Below are positions 33,350 through 43,700 of a DNA stretch of 64,000 nt, one piece after another. Origin of the DNA: Pseudarthrobacter sp. SSS035 (GTDB lineage: Bacteria; Actinomycetota; Actinomycetes; Actinomycetales; Micrococcaceae); assembly GCF_023273875.1 (NCBI RefSeq), contig NZ_CP096882.1, positions 1,798,001-1,862,000 of the forward strand, given 5' to 3'. Numbering within the stretch: position 1 is the first letter of the stretch; each line of letters starts with the position of its first letter. The notes under the pieces were generated by a model, which was not told the DNA's origin, ran no database searches, and worked only from the letters and a program-made list of their open reading frames with translations. A program made the translations under genes and the position numbers.

Positions 33350-34835
33350 AATCACACCGCGGCTTGTCGTCCGCGGCCGGCCCCGCACGACAGGAGACTT
33401 CACCTGCGACAGATGCTCACGGACAGCCGGCAGGCACCGCGCCAGCTGGCCAGAAGGCAGGATCTGCGGGACCTGCTTCACCGTCGCCATGCGCACTCAC
33501 GGGCCCTGCCCCGGCTGCCGAACGGAGCGCATGCTCCCGGGAAGGTCTGCTGCCCACAGCGACCAACCGGTCTGTGTCGATTGCGCAGGTATCACCCAGG
33601 ACTACCACTGCTCCGGCTGCGGCACGGAAACCGAGCATTACCGCCAGAACATTTGCGCACGCTGCTCACTTCGGGACGACCTCACCGTCCTGTTGCGCGT
33701 CGACGAGGCCCGGGGATCGGAAACCACGGCGACGAAACTGCTTGGCGCGCTCTGCGGAGCCCAGCGCCCCGAAAGCATCCTCACGTGGCTGCGTAAAACC
33801 GGTGTCCGCGATTTGCTAGCCCGGCTTGCCACCGGCGAGATCGCCCTCAGCCATGAAGCTCTGGACAAGGAACCAAACAGCCTGCGGGTGGAACACATGC
33901 GCAGCCTGCTCACCCACCACAAGTTACTCCCGGAGAGGGACCACTACCTCGCGCTCTTTCAACGCTGGCTCACGAGCAAGCTCGCGAACGTTGACGACGT
34001 CGACATCAGACGACCCGTTGAATCCTTTGCCCGGTGGCACCACCTGCGACGCATCCGGAGCCTCTCCGCAGAGGGGAAGCCCACCCGCGGTCCCGTACAC
34101 AGCGCGAAGCAGGAAATCAGCGAAACCATAAAATTCCTCAACTGGCTCAAGCTCACCCACGGACGGACCGTCGCCTCGTGCGTCCAGGCCGACGTCGACG
34201 CTTGGCTGGCCGACGGCCCGACCACAAGGCACGCCATCAGAACCTTCTTCGTCTGGGCGGTCACGAACCGGACCTGCACCAACATCACCATCGGATTCCG
34301 GCAGGCCAAGACCGTGCCACTGCTCACCCAGGGCCAGCGCCTCGGAATGCTCAAAGCCTGCCTGACCGACAACATAGACACCCTGCCTTACCGGGTCGCC
34401 GCCACTCTCCTGCTGCTCTACGCCCAGCCGGTCGTGAAGATCGCCGCGATGAGAAGCACCGACGTGATCCTCACGCCCGACGGCCTGCGCCTGTCCCTCG
34501 GCGAAGGCGACCCTGCACCAGTACCGGAGCCGTTCGCGTCACTGCTCACAGAACACCTGGCCGCACGCCCCAACTTGCGCACCGGCAGCAGTTCAGGCAG
34601 CGAATGGTTGTTCCCCGGCTACCGGCCCGGGCAACACATCCACCCAAACACGCTCATGGAGCGCCTCAGGGAAATCGGCATCAACCTCCTCGGTGCACGC
34701 AACGCATCCCTCCGCGCGCTCGTCACCGAAGTTCCGGCCCCGCTCGTCGCCGAAATGCTCGGCTACAGCTATCAAGTGACCCAGAAGCACGCAACCGCGG
34801 CCGCCGAGCCCTGGTCCCGCTATCCAAGAATCTAG
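33339..34835 (+). CDS. Zinc-ribbon integrase-like protein with degenerate catalytic motifs
   Basis: 498 residues. The first ~110 residues contain six CxxC pairs (CDRC, CGTC, CPGC, CVDC, CSGC, CARC), suggesting two or three zinc ribbons. Residues ~200-300 resemble a core-binding domain (INWLKLTHGRTV-type helices) and residues ~300-498 a tyrosine-recombinase fold. The expected first Arg box reads LLYAQPVVKIAAM, with no Arg at the usual place, and the HxxR box reads ARNASLRAL. The candidate Tyr is in PWSRYPRI at the end. It is therefore probably an inactive partner or a diverged enzyme working with the intact integrase upstream. Confidence 0.82.
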   Translation: MTAEITPRLVVRGRPRTTGDFTCDRCSRTAGRHRASWPEGRICGTCFTVAMRTHGPCPGCRTERMLPGRSAAHSDQPVCVDCAGITQDYHCSGCGTETEHYRQNICARCSLRDDLTVLLRVDEARGSETTATKLLGALCGAQRPESILTWLRKTGVRDLLARLATGEIALSHEALDKEPNSLRVEHMRSLLTHHKLLPERDHYLALFQRWLTSKLANVDDVDIRRPVESFARWHHLRRIRSLSAEGKPTRGPVHSAKQEISETIKFLNWLKLTHGRTVASCVQADVDAWLADGPTTRHAIRTFFVWAVTNRTCTNITIGFRQAKTVPLLTQGQRLGMLKACLTDNIDTLPYRVAATLLLLYAQPVVKIAAMRSTDVILTPDGLRLSLGEGDPAPVPEPFASLLTEHLAARPNLRTGSSSGSEWLFPGYRPGQHIHPNTLMERLREIGINLLGARNASLRALVTEVPAPLVAEMLGYSYQVTQKHATAAAEPWSRYPRI

Positions 34836-34907
34836 GCGACGCGGATAATGACTGACACCATCGGAATCGATCGATAGCCACTCCCTAGAGATCTGGGACG
34901 GGCCTCA

Positions 34908-34945
34908 CGGATGGCAGCCCGACTAACGGATGGCAGCCCGACTAA
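34908..34945 (+). repeat. Two tandem 19-bp repeats
   Basis: CGGATGGCAGCCCGACTAA occurs twice head to tail (34908-34926 and 34927-34945), with no mismatch. The repeat falls across the start of a small membrane-protein gene and duplicates an ATG and a stop-like TAA. Confidence 0.85.
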
Positions 34946-34956
34946 TGGAGGCAATG

Positions 34957-35232
34957 GTGGCAACAAAGGAAGAACTGCAACGGAGGCTTCAACGCATCCT
35001 CCGCTGGTTCCTTCCAGTAATGGTCATCATGCTGATCTCCACCGTCCTAAGCCTCGTTGGTGTCGATTCGGAGCCATGGCTCTGGACTCGGACCATTCTC
35101 TTCGGCATCGCCGTCCTCGTAATGGGCGTCCAAATAACCAGATTCTCGCTATGGCAGAGGGACGAGTACTGGCGAGAACGAGGAAGAGATCCTAAGCATC
35201 CGGAGCGGTTTCCGTCGACCGACGCTGAATAG
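34957..35232 (+). CDS. Small hypothetical membrane protein
   Basis: 91 residues from GTG 34957, which has GGAGG five bases upstream; in-frame ATGs at 34930, 34945 and 34954 are alternatives. A charged N terminus (ATKEELQRRLQRILRW) precedes two membrane spans (FLPVMVIMLISTVLSLVGV; ILFGIAVLVMGVQITRF), with a charged tail (WQRDEYWRERGRDPKHPERF). No family recognised. Cargo of the recombinase module or a neighbour of the IS21 insertion. Confidence 0.62.
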   Translation: MATKEELQRRLQRILRWFLPVMVIMLISTVLSLVGVDSEPWLWTRTILFGIAVLVMGVQITRFSLWQRDEYWRERGRDPKHPERFPSTDAE

Positions 35233-35569
35233 TTCCAAAGTGAATATGCACGGTTACCAGTAAGTATGCTAATAGTTGCACACGCCCTTCTATTTAATGG
35301 CCGGTCTCATTATGTGTTGATCTCCTGTCTCACTCACTCAACTGTCTCATCCAAGTCGACGCCCTCTCACTACAGTTGCCCATCCCACCGATCTGTCTCA
35401 CTACAGTGAATATTCGCGCTTTTGGGGTCCATCTGTCGTGTGTTTGGGGGCCGGTGGGCAGAGCGCGCAGTAGCGGTCTTGGGTGCCGGCAGTGGCGTGC
35501 CTGGGGGCCACCCAGTTTAGGCTCCTTCCGTCGTGTGTATAGGGCGCACGGCGGAAGGAGTAATCATCA

Positions 35570-37131
35570 ATGGTACGGAAGATCAGAGCGAAGCTCGTGT
35601 TGCAGTTGCGCGCCGAGGGCCTGTCCGGGCGGGCGATCGCGGCATCGCAGGGAATGTCGCGGAAGAGCATCACGGCGGTGCTGGAGGCCGCCGACGCGGC
35701 CGGTGTGGTTTGGGATGAGATCGCCGAAAGTACGGACCGCGAGGTGTATGCCCGGTTGTTCCCGGGCCGCGGTGAGCATCAAAGCGTGTTCGCGCAGCCG
35801 GACTGGGACCAGGTCCACCGGGAGATGGCCCGGGTCGGGGTGACGCTGAAGCTGCTGCATGGCGAGTACGCCGATTCATGCGCCGCTGCCGGTGAGCCGA
35901 TGATGGGTTATGACCGGTTCTGCAGGACCTACCAGCGGCATGTGTTGGTAACGGGGGCGGCATCCCGGGTCGGGCACAAGGCCGGGCAGACGGTGGAGGT
36001 CGACTGGTCGGGGCCGACGATGCAGCTGGCCGATCCGGCCACGGGCAAGTCCAGGACCGTGTATCTGTTCGTGGCATGCCTGCCCTTCAGCCGGTATGCG
36101 TTCGTTGAACCTGCCCTGGACATGAAGCAGGACACCTGGTTGCGGGCCCACGTGGCGATGTTCGAGGCCTTCACCGGTTCGGTGCCGCGGATCGTGCCGG
36201 ACAATCTGAAGACCGGTGTCATCAAGCATCCCCGCGAGGGCGAGGTCGTGCTCAATGACGCTTACCGCGAGATGGCGGCGCACTATTCAGCGGCGGTGCT
36301 GCCCGGACGTGTCAGGCACCGAAGGATAAGGCGAGCGTGGAAAACACGGTCGCCCACGTGGCTACCTGGATCATCGCAGGGCTGCGCCAGCGACAATTCA
36401 CATCGTTGCCGGAGCTCAGGGCCGCCATCATCGAGCGGGTGGCGGCCTACAATGCGGAGCCGTTCCAGAAGCGGCCCGGGTCCAGAGCCAGCGTGTTCGC
36501 AACCGAGGAGCAGCCGCTGCTGACGGGATTGCCGGCGGCGGCCTACGAGATCAGCAGATGGGCATACGGGCGCCGGGTTAGCCGGAACGGGCACGTGGTC
36601 TGGGAGAGAAACTACTACTCGGTGCCCTTTGCCAATATCGGCACCACGGTGGACCTGCGGATCACCGATCGGGTGATTCAGGCCTATCAGGGCAGCGAAC
36701 GGCTGACCAGCCACCTGCTGCTGCCCGAGGGCGCGGCCAACGAGTACCGCACCAACGACGCGGACCTGCCCGCCGGCGAGAAGTACCGGCAGTGGGACCC
36801 GGCCCGGGTGCGGGAGTGGGCCGGACGGATCGGCCCGGCAGCGGTGACCGTGGTCAACCGGATCTTCGAGTCCGTCCCGGTCGACGAGCAGGGCCTGGAC
36901 GCAGCACTGGCCGTGTTGCGGCTCTCCCGGCGCTACTCGGCCGAACGGGTCGAGGCAGCCTGCCGGCTTGCGTTGGCAGGCCGCGTCCGGTCCCCGCGGT
37001 ATGCCCATCTGCAGCCGATCCTGGCCACAGAGCAGGACAAAGCCGCCGGACTCAGGCCACCACGGGATGAACCGGTCGAACACGGCGGATACGTCCGCGG
37101 CGCCGAATACTACGCAGGTGGTGCCAAGTGA
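35570..37131 (+). pseudogene. istA: IS21 transposase IstA with a single-base frameshift
   Basis: Codes for an IstA-type DDE transposase but in two frames. Frame one (35570 to about 36315) gives the N-terminal helix-turn-helix (KLVLQLRAEGLSGRAIAASQGMSRKSI) and the catalytic domain start (GQTVEVDWSGPTMQLAD; RIVPDNLKTGV). Frame two (from ~36317 to 37131) gives the rest, including APKDKASVENTVAHVATWIIAG with the catalytic Glu. Insertion of one G in the GG at 36315-36316 would restore VRAPKDKASVEN. So a one-base deletion breaks the transposase, unless it is a sequencing error. Its stop overlaps the istB start. Confidence 0.88.
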
Positions 37132-37874
37132 GCGGGATCGATATCGAAACCAAACGCAAGCTCCGTGAGATGGGTGCCGCCCCGATGCTGGAGGCACTCG
37201 AGGCCCAGGACGAGACGCTCGTGCTCGGCATGGCCTTCGAGGAACGGCTCCGGCTGGTCGTGGACGAGGCCCACTCCGGGTTCAACCACGCCAAGGTTGA
37301 GGGACTGATCCGGCGGGCCGGGCTACGCTACCCGGGCGCGGATCTGCGCCGGCTCGACCTCGTGGACGAGCGTGGTCTGGACCGGAACGTGATCGCCCAG
37401 CTCGGCACGTGTTCGTTCATCGAACGGCAGCAGAACGTCGTGTTTCAGGGATTCACCGGATCCGGGAAATCCTACCTGGGGTGCGCGCTGGCCAAGCAGG
37501 CCTGCCAGCACCGGATCCGGGCCCACTACGTCCGCATGCCCGACCTTGAGGAAGCCTGGGCACTGGCAAAGGACAAACCACAGGGACAAACCAAATTCCT
37601 GAACAAGTACGCGGCCTTCACCCTCCTCGTGATCGACGAATGGCTTCTCGACCACCCCGACGAGGGCATGCGCAGCATGCTCCTGGAACTGCTCGAGCGC
37701 CGGTACGACACAGCATCAACCGTGTTCTGCACCCAGTACGCCAAGAAAGACTGGCACCAACGGCTCGGCTCCGGCGTCCACGCCGATGCAATCATGGACC
37801 GCATCGTTCACAACACCATCTGGGTCGATACCGGCAACCACAACATGCGCCAACACGCCACCATGAAGCAGTAA
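37128..37874 (+). CDS. istB: IS21 helper ATPase IstB
   Basis: 248 residues from GTG 37128, overlapping the istA TGA. AAA+ ATPase with Walker A in QGFTGSGKSYLGCAL (residues ~105-118) and Walker B in FTLLVIDEWLL; sensor region FCTQYAKKDWHQRLGS is typical of IstB. It delivers the IstA transposase to target DNA. The frame is complete even though istA is broken, so it could still act in trans on related copies. Confidence 0.93.
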   Translation: MSGIDIETKRKLREMGAAPMLEALEAQDETLVLGMAFEERLRLVVDEAHSGFNHAKVEGLIRRAGLRYPGADLRRLDLVDERGLDRNVIAQLGTCSFIERQQNVVFQGFTGSGKSYLGCALAKQACQHRIRAHYVRMPDLEEAWALAKDKPQGQTKFLNKYAAFTLLVIDEWLLDHPDEGMRSMLLELLERRYDTASTVFCTQYAKKDWHQRLGSGVHADAIMDRIVHNTIWVDTGNHNMRQHATMKQ

Positions 37875-38265
37875 GAAAACGTCGGTGGGAGCCGGCGGCC
37901 CCCACAACCACGGCCACTGGCCCCCACCGGCAATATCAATGGCCCCGAAAGGCAAGATCGGCTGGCTTCCAAACCTTCAAATACTCAACAGTTGACCCAA
38001 CGGTCCAAGTTCCTTGTATTGCCGGCGGTTTTTGGTTCGACAGCTCACCCAGGGATTCTTCGCTTTGGTCCAACTGTAGTGAGACAAACCGGAAGAATCT
38101 TTCTCACAACCGTTGACCCAACCCCCGAGATTCCGTGGTTTTCGTGGGTCGACTTAAATGAGACGGGACACATGGGCACTCTTCTCTGCCGCGGACTTCC
38201 GCAGGCCGCGTGCAATTAGCTCTTCTGACGCGGTATTCCCCACGGGTACCGAAAAGCCCAGATCG

Positions 38266-38914
38266 CTATATTGCTCGAGTCGCGTTGATAAAAGACGCTT
38301 CTAAGTCATACAGACGATTCATGTTATCTCTAATTATCTTCGCTGATGGTTGCCATTTCTCCCATCCCCTGCGAACATACTCGTCGGCGCCCAGGTAGTT
38401 AGAATCCTGAATGAGACCGAAGGCGACGCTTGCTTCCTCTCGGAGCCAATTAGAGGTTGCTTGTATAGCGTCGACCATTATAGAGTCGATATCAGATAAT
38501 TCTCGAAATAGTCTGGAGAGTTCATCAGCCTCCTCCGGATGCAGAACTCGACTAAACCAAGGCTGAAGATAGGCTGCGTAAATCGACCAGATCTTTGCAC
38601 AGTCGCCTTTTGCCTTGCGCATCTCGGCCTCATGTCCACCGGACGCGAAGCTCCGAAGCTTAATTTCCTCTTCATGAAATTTGACATTCTTTTCGTCCGG
38701 TATTAGCCAAAGGGATAGATAATCGTTGACGGTCTGAAAGAGGATGGCATGAATCTTGCCGAGCTCAAAGAGGACAATTTGGAGTTTTTGCGCCGCCACA
38801 TCCGGCTGTTTTATTAGTTTGCGCCTAATCCTTCTCCAGAAACCCGAGTTTTTCCGTAATTTCCAAAAGGCCTTTACCGGTCTGAAGACCTAGCCCCAAA
38901 GGATCTATTGTCAT
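38266..38914 (-). pseudogene. Unknown gene with an N-terminal frameshift
   Basis: The downstream frame (from GTG 38799 or earlier, to 38266) encodes ~177 residues of unknown family (QKLQIVLFELGKIHAILFQTVNDYLSLWL...). Its frame is open further upstream (KAFWKLRKNSGFWRRIRRKL) without a standard start. A different frame has a well-placed start at 38914, with GGGAGG eight bases upstream, giving MTIDPLGLGLQTGKGLLEI and stopping at 38825. Removing one base near 38830 joins them into ...EKLGFLEK-IRRKLIKQPDVAAQKL. I read this as one ~215-residue gene with a +1 frameshift, either real decay or an assembly error. AT-richer than its surroundings. Confidence 0.55.
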
Positions 38915-39179
38915 GATTCCTACCTCCCGCGTCGAGCATTGTTGACCGGTCGTCTAGATGATTGGAATAGCATTCCAGCATCTTTTCGTAGGCCGCCTTG
39001 CCGGGAACTGCACTCCGCAGATGGTGTCGCGATGTTCCTTAGCACTGTTCAACGTGCAGAGGATGTACACGATGCGGACCACCAGGTCGATCGGTGGGCA
39101 GCAGCTTGAGGATGCCTGCAGCCTGTACGAAACGCGATCCTCCACGAGGTCGGCGCCCTGGTGGGCCTAACAGTGCTCA
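38915..39179. other. Intergenic, no gene supported
   Basis: Short open frames exist on both strands (70 and 63 residues) but neither has a convincing ribosome-binding site or a composition resembling the neighbours. Possibly residue of an older insertion. Confidence 0.45.
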
Positions 39180-40355
39180 TCAGCCGCCGCCCCCGCCTGA
39201 CCCATCGACTGTGCCGATGTGGAGGAAATCCATCAGGTCAGCCTTTGTAGACCAATGATTTGGCCCAATCGCGCTGTTTGCTGACGGGAGGTCTGGCAGC
39301 CGCACGTGTCGATGTAGAGCAAAAATTCGCGACGATATCTCCCGAATGTCGTCCGTAAGAAGCACTAAGTCGTTGGGACCCTCTAGTACATCGCGGACCC
39401 AACGCTGGATCAATGGCAGCGCACGAACGTATTCGTCCAGCGCTTCTCTGTCCCGACGGACCATTGCCGAAGTTGTGTAGTAATTTGCCAGGATCGCGCG
39501 TCCCGCTTGCGACTGCGGAAGGAACTCTGTGATGAATTTTCTTACCCTTAAAAAATCCACCTGGTCTGATGAGACCAGCCCTAGGCGAATGGCTTTAGTG
39601 AAAACTCCCACAAACGGGTCACCGCTTGAATCGGTCTTGCAGTAGTACCCCGCAGACATATTTGGGGGGACGGCCTCGCAGGAGCCGCTTCCGCCGCCGC
39701 AGGATGTGCTGTTTCCGCAGTTACCGCCTATTCCCCCCGGAGGTCGCCGCAGCAGCGCCGTGTAGATTTCATCACCATAGAGCCCAATTGCCGGGGCGCC
39801 GGCCAGCCTCTGCCCATCGACGAGGACCGCTTTACGTAGCCCTTGATCCGAAATCTTGAGTCGGTGCTCGATGCCCCAGAAACCTGCTTTGAACTCATAA
39901 ATTACAGACTCGGCCGGGAGCTGGTTGAGCTTGAACGCGGCGAAGTGAAGTAGCCGGATGTCGTCAAGGTCCGGCATGGCCCTGACGGTGACCGCAAGTT
40001 CTTTGATTTCGCTGTAACTGTCGCCAGCGCGCTCGAAGTACCGGTGATCCATGCCATCGGCGGAGCGACAGAACACGCTAACTGCGTGGACGGATTCCTT
40101 CGTCACGATCTCGTCCGAGCATCCCGGACCGTTAGCGAACATGAAGACCCAGATAATGTCTCGAAGATCTCGGTGGGGAGCCACTTCTTCGTGGAGGATC
40201 TCTGCGAGCTCCTCCACCATTTCGGGGCGCACTTCGTTATAGAAGACGTGGCGCAACTCCTTTACGCCGATCACATCGAGGAAGCGTTTGTTGTGCTGGT
40301 AACTTCCACGGGGAATGCCGACATCTACTTCGCTAGAAAGTATCGCAACGGACAT
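39180..40355 (-). CDS. Unknown protein with Cys/Gly-rich insertion and poly-Gly tail
   Basis: 391 residues from ATG 40355 (GGGAG six bases upstream); an upstream in-frame ATG at 40529 would add 58 low-complexity residues. No family recognised and no signal peptide. Mostly helical and charged; residues ~205-235 form an insertion rich in Gly, Ser and Cys (GGNCGNSTSCGGGSGSC), which could bind a metal or be modified. The protein ends in DGSGGGGG, an exposed flexible tail. It is divergent from the M6 protease gene with 358 bases between them. The two Cys-rich proteins may belong to one module; this is inference. Confidence 0.65.
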   Translation of the reverse strand: MSVAILSSEVDVGIPRGSYQHNKRFLDVIGVKELRHVFYNEVRPEMVEELAEILHEEVAPHRDLRDIIWVFMFANGPGCSDEIVTKESVHAVSVFCRSADGMDHRYFERAGDSYSEIKELAVTVRAMPDLDDIRLLHFAAFKLNQLPAESVIYEFKAGFWGIEHRLKISDQGLRKAVLVDGQRLAGAPAIGLYGDEIYTALLRRPPGGIGGNCGNSTSCGGGSGSCEAVPPNMSAGYYCKTDSSGDPFVGVFTKAIRLGLVSSDQVDFLRVRKFITEFLPQSQAGRAILANYYTTSAMVRRDREALDEYVRALPLIQRWVRDVLEGPNDLVLLTDDIREISSRIFALHRHVRLPDLPSANSAIGPNHWSTKADLMDFLHIGTVDGSGGGGG

Positions 40356-40713
40356 CTGTGGCTCCCACTGATAGAGAAATCCTTCACACAAATAGTCCTC
40401 GGCTAGCTCCGGGTTGTCTAGATGTGCTGATGCCCTCTTACGAGGAAAACGTTCCCGAGCTTCTCCTTCACTCCCATTCCGATCGGGTTTTGAGGGTAGC
40501 GATGACCTTCGTGACAGCCCTGTATTCACTCAGTCGAAGCGTCATGCTTCGCAGTGCGACGTGGCAGACACCGCCCGACGGACACGTGGCTAAGCGGGCT
40601 TCATTGATGAGTCAACGCGGCCCGCCCGTTGACATCGCTCAGATGCGGCGGGACACTGGACCGAAAATCCCCGGGGATACTTGGGGCTGGTCGCGAGACA
40701 CTGCGGGGTGGGA
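40356..40713. other. Divergent intergenic region between the two unknown genes
   Basis: 358 bases with no supported gene. TTGACA at 40630-40635, followed 17 bases later by GACACT, is a possible but weak promoter for the M6 gene. In-frame upstream extension of either neighbour would consume part of it. Confidence 0.35.
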
Positions 40714-43700
40714 ATGGACACCAACGAGCCGCTCATAGCCGATCGTCGCCGCCCGAACATCGCCGGTCTCCGGACTGTGCGGCTCGAGCCGCCAGGACAG
40801 TCAGCGAGCGAAAGCGAGCCCACACGGTCGTCCAAGGTCGCCGCGGGCAACGGCAGGAAGAAGCCGCCGACCGCTCCTCCCCCGCGACACCGCGCACCCG
40901 AGCGTATTGCCCTCTTCCACGACGATACATTGCTGGCTGCGGCGTTCGGCGAGGTCGTCCGCATCTACAGCGTGGACGAGTTCGAAGCCGGTGATACGAA
41001 GCCGACGACGGAGGTCGTGCTGAAGAATCCGGTCGTCCGACTCGCAGGTCACAGCGACGCTGTCATCGCCGGGCTCGACGATGGCACGCTATGGCGAATC
41101 TCGCCGTCTCCTGGTGCGCGTCCGACAACCGACTTGCTCGCAGAGTTCGCAGGCACGGCACGCGCAATCTTCCCGGTCCGCGGAGCCGTTCTCGTGGTCA
41201 CGGAATCCGCGAGTGAGACCAGGCTCATCGAAGTCATGCGCGGTGGCAGGCTCGGCAGGTCGGCAGTCTTGCCTTTTGCACGGATCTCCCATCTGTCCGC
41301 GCTCGACGACGAGGGCACGCTCATCGTGGTCGACGAGCGCCACGGCGCTCACCTCACGCGCTTCACGACGAGCAGCGACGCACCCACGCTCGAGGTGACG
41401 ATGCTCGACGATGCAGACCGCGTCACCGCTGTCACCAAGGCTCCGGGCGGGTGGCGTATCATCGCGCGCAAGGGCGGCGAGATGCAGAAGGTTCGATTCG
41501 ACACCTCATCCGCTGCGTCGCTCGACGAAGTCTGCGCGCGGCTGAGGGATGCCCTGCGAACCTGCGGGTGCGCGTGCAACACGCACCCGGGCGGCCACGA
41601 GCCCAATCGGCCGAAGCCGGAAGAACCCTGCGAGTGCAACGAACTGGGCCGACCCGGTCCCGGCAAGCCCGATCGACACGTCGGTGGGCCCAGCGACGAC
41701 GAGCCCTGCGGGCGCAAGCACCGCGCCCGCCTTGCCTGGTCGGTGGCGACGCTGGCACGCACCGGTCCGTACATCACGGCGATCTCTGCGAAGGGAGATC
41801 GCGTCGCCGTCCTCGACGCCGATCTAAACGTGCTCGTAGAACGGTACGTGGGCTCTTCGGCCATCGATCTCGGCACACCGGCATCCGATCGCATCGCCGT
41901 TCTTGACCGACGGGGTGGCTTGCTCGAGACTTGGGACTTGCAGGATTACGTCGTCGCCGCGGGAATCCGGCCCGCCTTCACACCAAAGTTCACGGCGCCG
42001 CCGCTGACGACATCCGTCTTCTACGGCCAGCCGACCTCGCCCGCCTCACCCAACCCGCACCTGCGCATCGTGGTGTGCCCCGTCATCGAACCAGGACAGG
42101 TTTTCAGCGACGCCGACCAGTCCAAGTTGCACGCCCTCATGCAGCAGAACGCATATTCGATTGCGCAGGACTACTACCGCGAAAACAGCTTCGGGACGCT
42201 GACGACCGAATTTTCAGTTCTCGGCGTCGACATCGGCGGAACCGGCAAGCCGCTAACTCTCCCCGCCTCGTTCGCGAGTTACTTCTGGGATGATTACCGC
42301 GCCGGTGGCTTGCTTGCCGTGATGCCCGCCGTATGGCCCGCTCCTGTCGTCTTCGACGGCCGTGAGCAGCTGAGAGTACGAACCCATCCGTCGAAAGGTT
42401 CGTCCCGCGACTACAACGTGCGGTTCGCTGCGCTGTGGACGCGTCGGACACACAGCAGCTACCCCGTTACTGTGAACCTCACGGGCACCGAGACGCTGAC
42501 TGTCGCCGTGACGGATGGAGGGGGCACAACCCGCACACTCATACTCAACTTTGGTGTGCTCAATGAGAGCCTCGCCCAAGGCGATGACGAGAACGCATTC
42601 CTCACGAGGATCGGCCAGCACTTGACTGCTGCGATCCGGGCGGCCGAAGCGACAGCAGGGTCTGGACAGGTCATTGAGGATGTAGTGTTCCGCCGTGTGC
42701 GCACGTCGTCGGACGACACCGAGTTCGGGCACCTGCTCGGTCAGTGGCGCATCGCCGGAGGCGGCGGCAGCAAGGGAAGCATCCAAACCGTCCCACCGGG
42801 CGGCACGATCCCTGCGGGATTCGTCGCCCTGGGCTTGGCAGGAACGGGCACTACTTCATCGTCCGGAACTGCCGACAGTCGAGCCCGGATCGCTTCCTAC
42901 CTGTCGCACTGCCTCGACGCTACGATCCGCGACGCGGGCGAAGGACCAGGGCTCAACGACACACAGCTGTCCAACGAACCCGCCACCGAGGAAGACTCGG
43001 GAGCGCGGATCGTCAGGGCCGTTATACGGCTCAGTAACGAGTACGGGGGTAAGCTTGCGAACATCGAACGGGTGTCATCCTCGGGCCTCGTGTCAACGGG
43101 GTGGAGCACCTCGACTCCACAAGTCGGGAGTGAGACGAGCTTCAACGGCCGCAACACCGTGCGCGACAGCGAGAAGCTCGCCCACGACACCTTCACCGCC
43201 GCAATGAATCGCATCCGTTCGCAGGGAATATGGGATCGGGAGGCAATTCGCTCGCAGTTCGCCCTGTTCGACGGCCTGATGATTGCGTTCGTCGGCTCTT
43301 GCCCGTCGATTGTGCCCGCCGCCGACAGATGGCAGTGCACGAATGCCGTCGACCAGAACCGATTCCGGATGTTCGTGCGGTGGCACTCCGCAACCGACCA
43401 AAACGACCCTGATCCCAGCGCCACACCGGTGGCCATGCCGAGCAGCCCGGTCATCGGTCAGCGCTTCGACAGGTTTGACGCCGCTATGATGACCCATGAG
43501 ATTGGGCACGGGCTCGGGCTTCCGGACCTCTATTACGCAACTGGCTTTCGGGATGACGTGCAGTATGTGGATGCATGGTGCAACATGGCCGGCAGCAACA
43601 CCAACTTCAACCACTTCTGCGCATGGTCCAAGTGGGCCGTGGGGTGGATCCCCGATAGCATGGATCCGAACGTGAACCGGGTCATCGAGGTGCAGATGCC

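Larger units (their letters stand above)
35343..38165 (+). mobile_element. IS21 family insertion sequence (istA broken, istB intact)
   Basis: Ends are estimated from inverted repeats: GTCTCATCCAAGTCGAC at 35344-35360 matches the reverse complement of 38148-38164 in 15 of 17 positions. An inner repeat TGTCTCACTACAGT at 35394-35407 matches the complement of ACTGTAGTGAGACA at 38073-38086. Further copies of the TGTCTCA core lie at 35304, 35327 and 35364, as expected for the multiple terminal repeats of IS21 elements. The element carries istA and istB. The outer boundary on either side could be some tens of bases further out, and I could not identify the target duplication. The 337 bases left of istA and ~290 bases right of istB are otherwise empty. 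Confidence 0.82.

Noticed and set aside
38958..39170. 70-residue plus-strand frame between two unknown genes
   Set aside because: No ribosome-binding site, no motif, overlapped by an equally long minus-strand frame.
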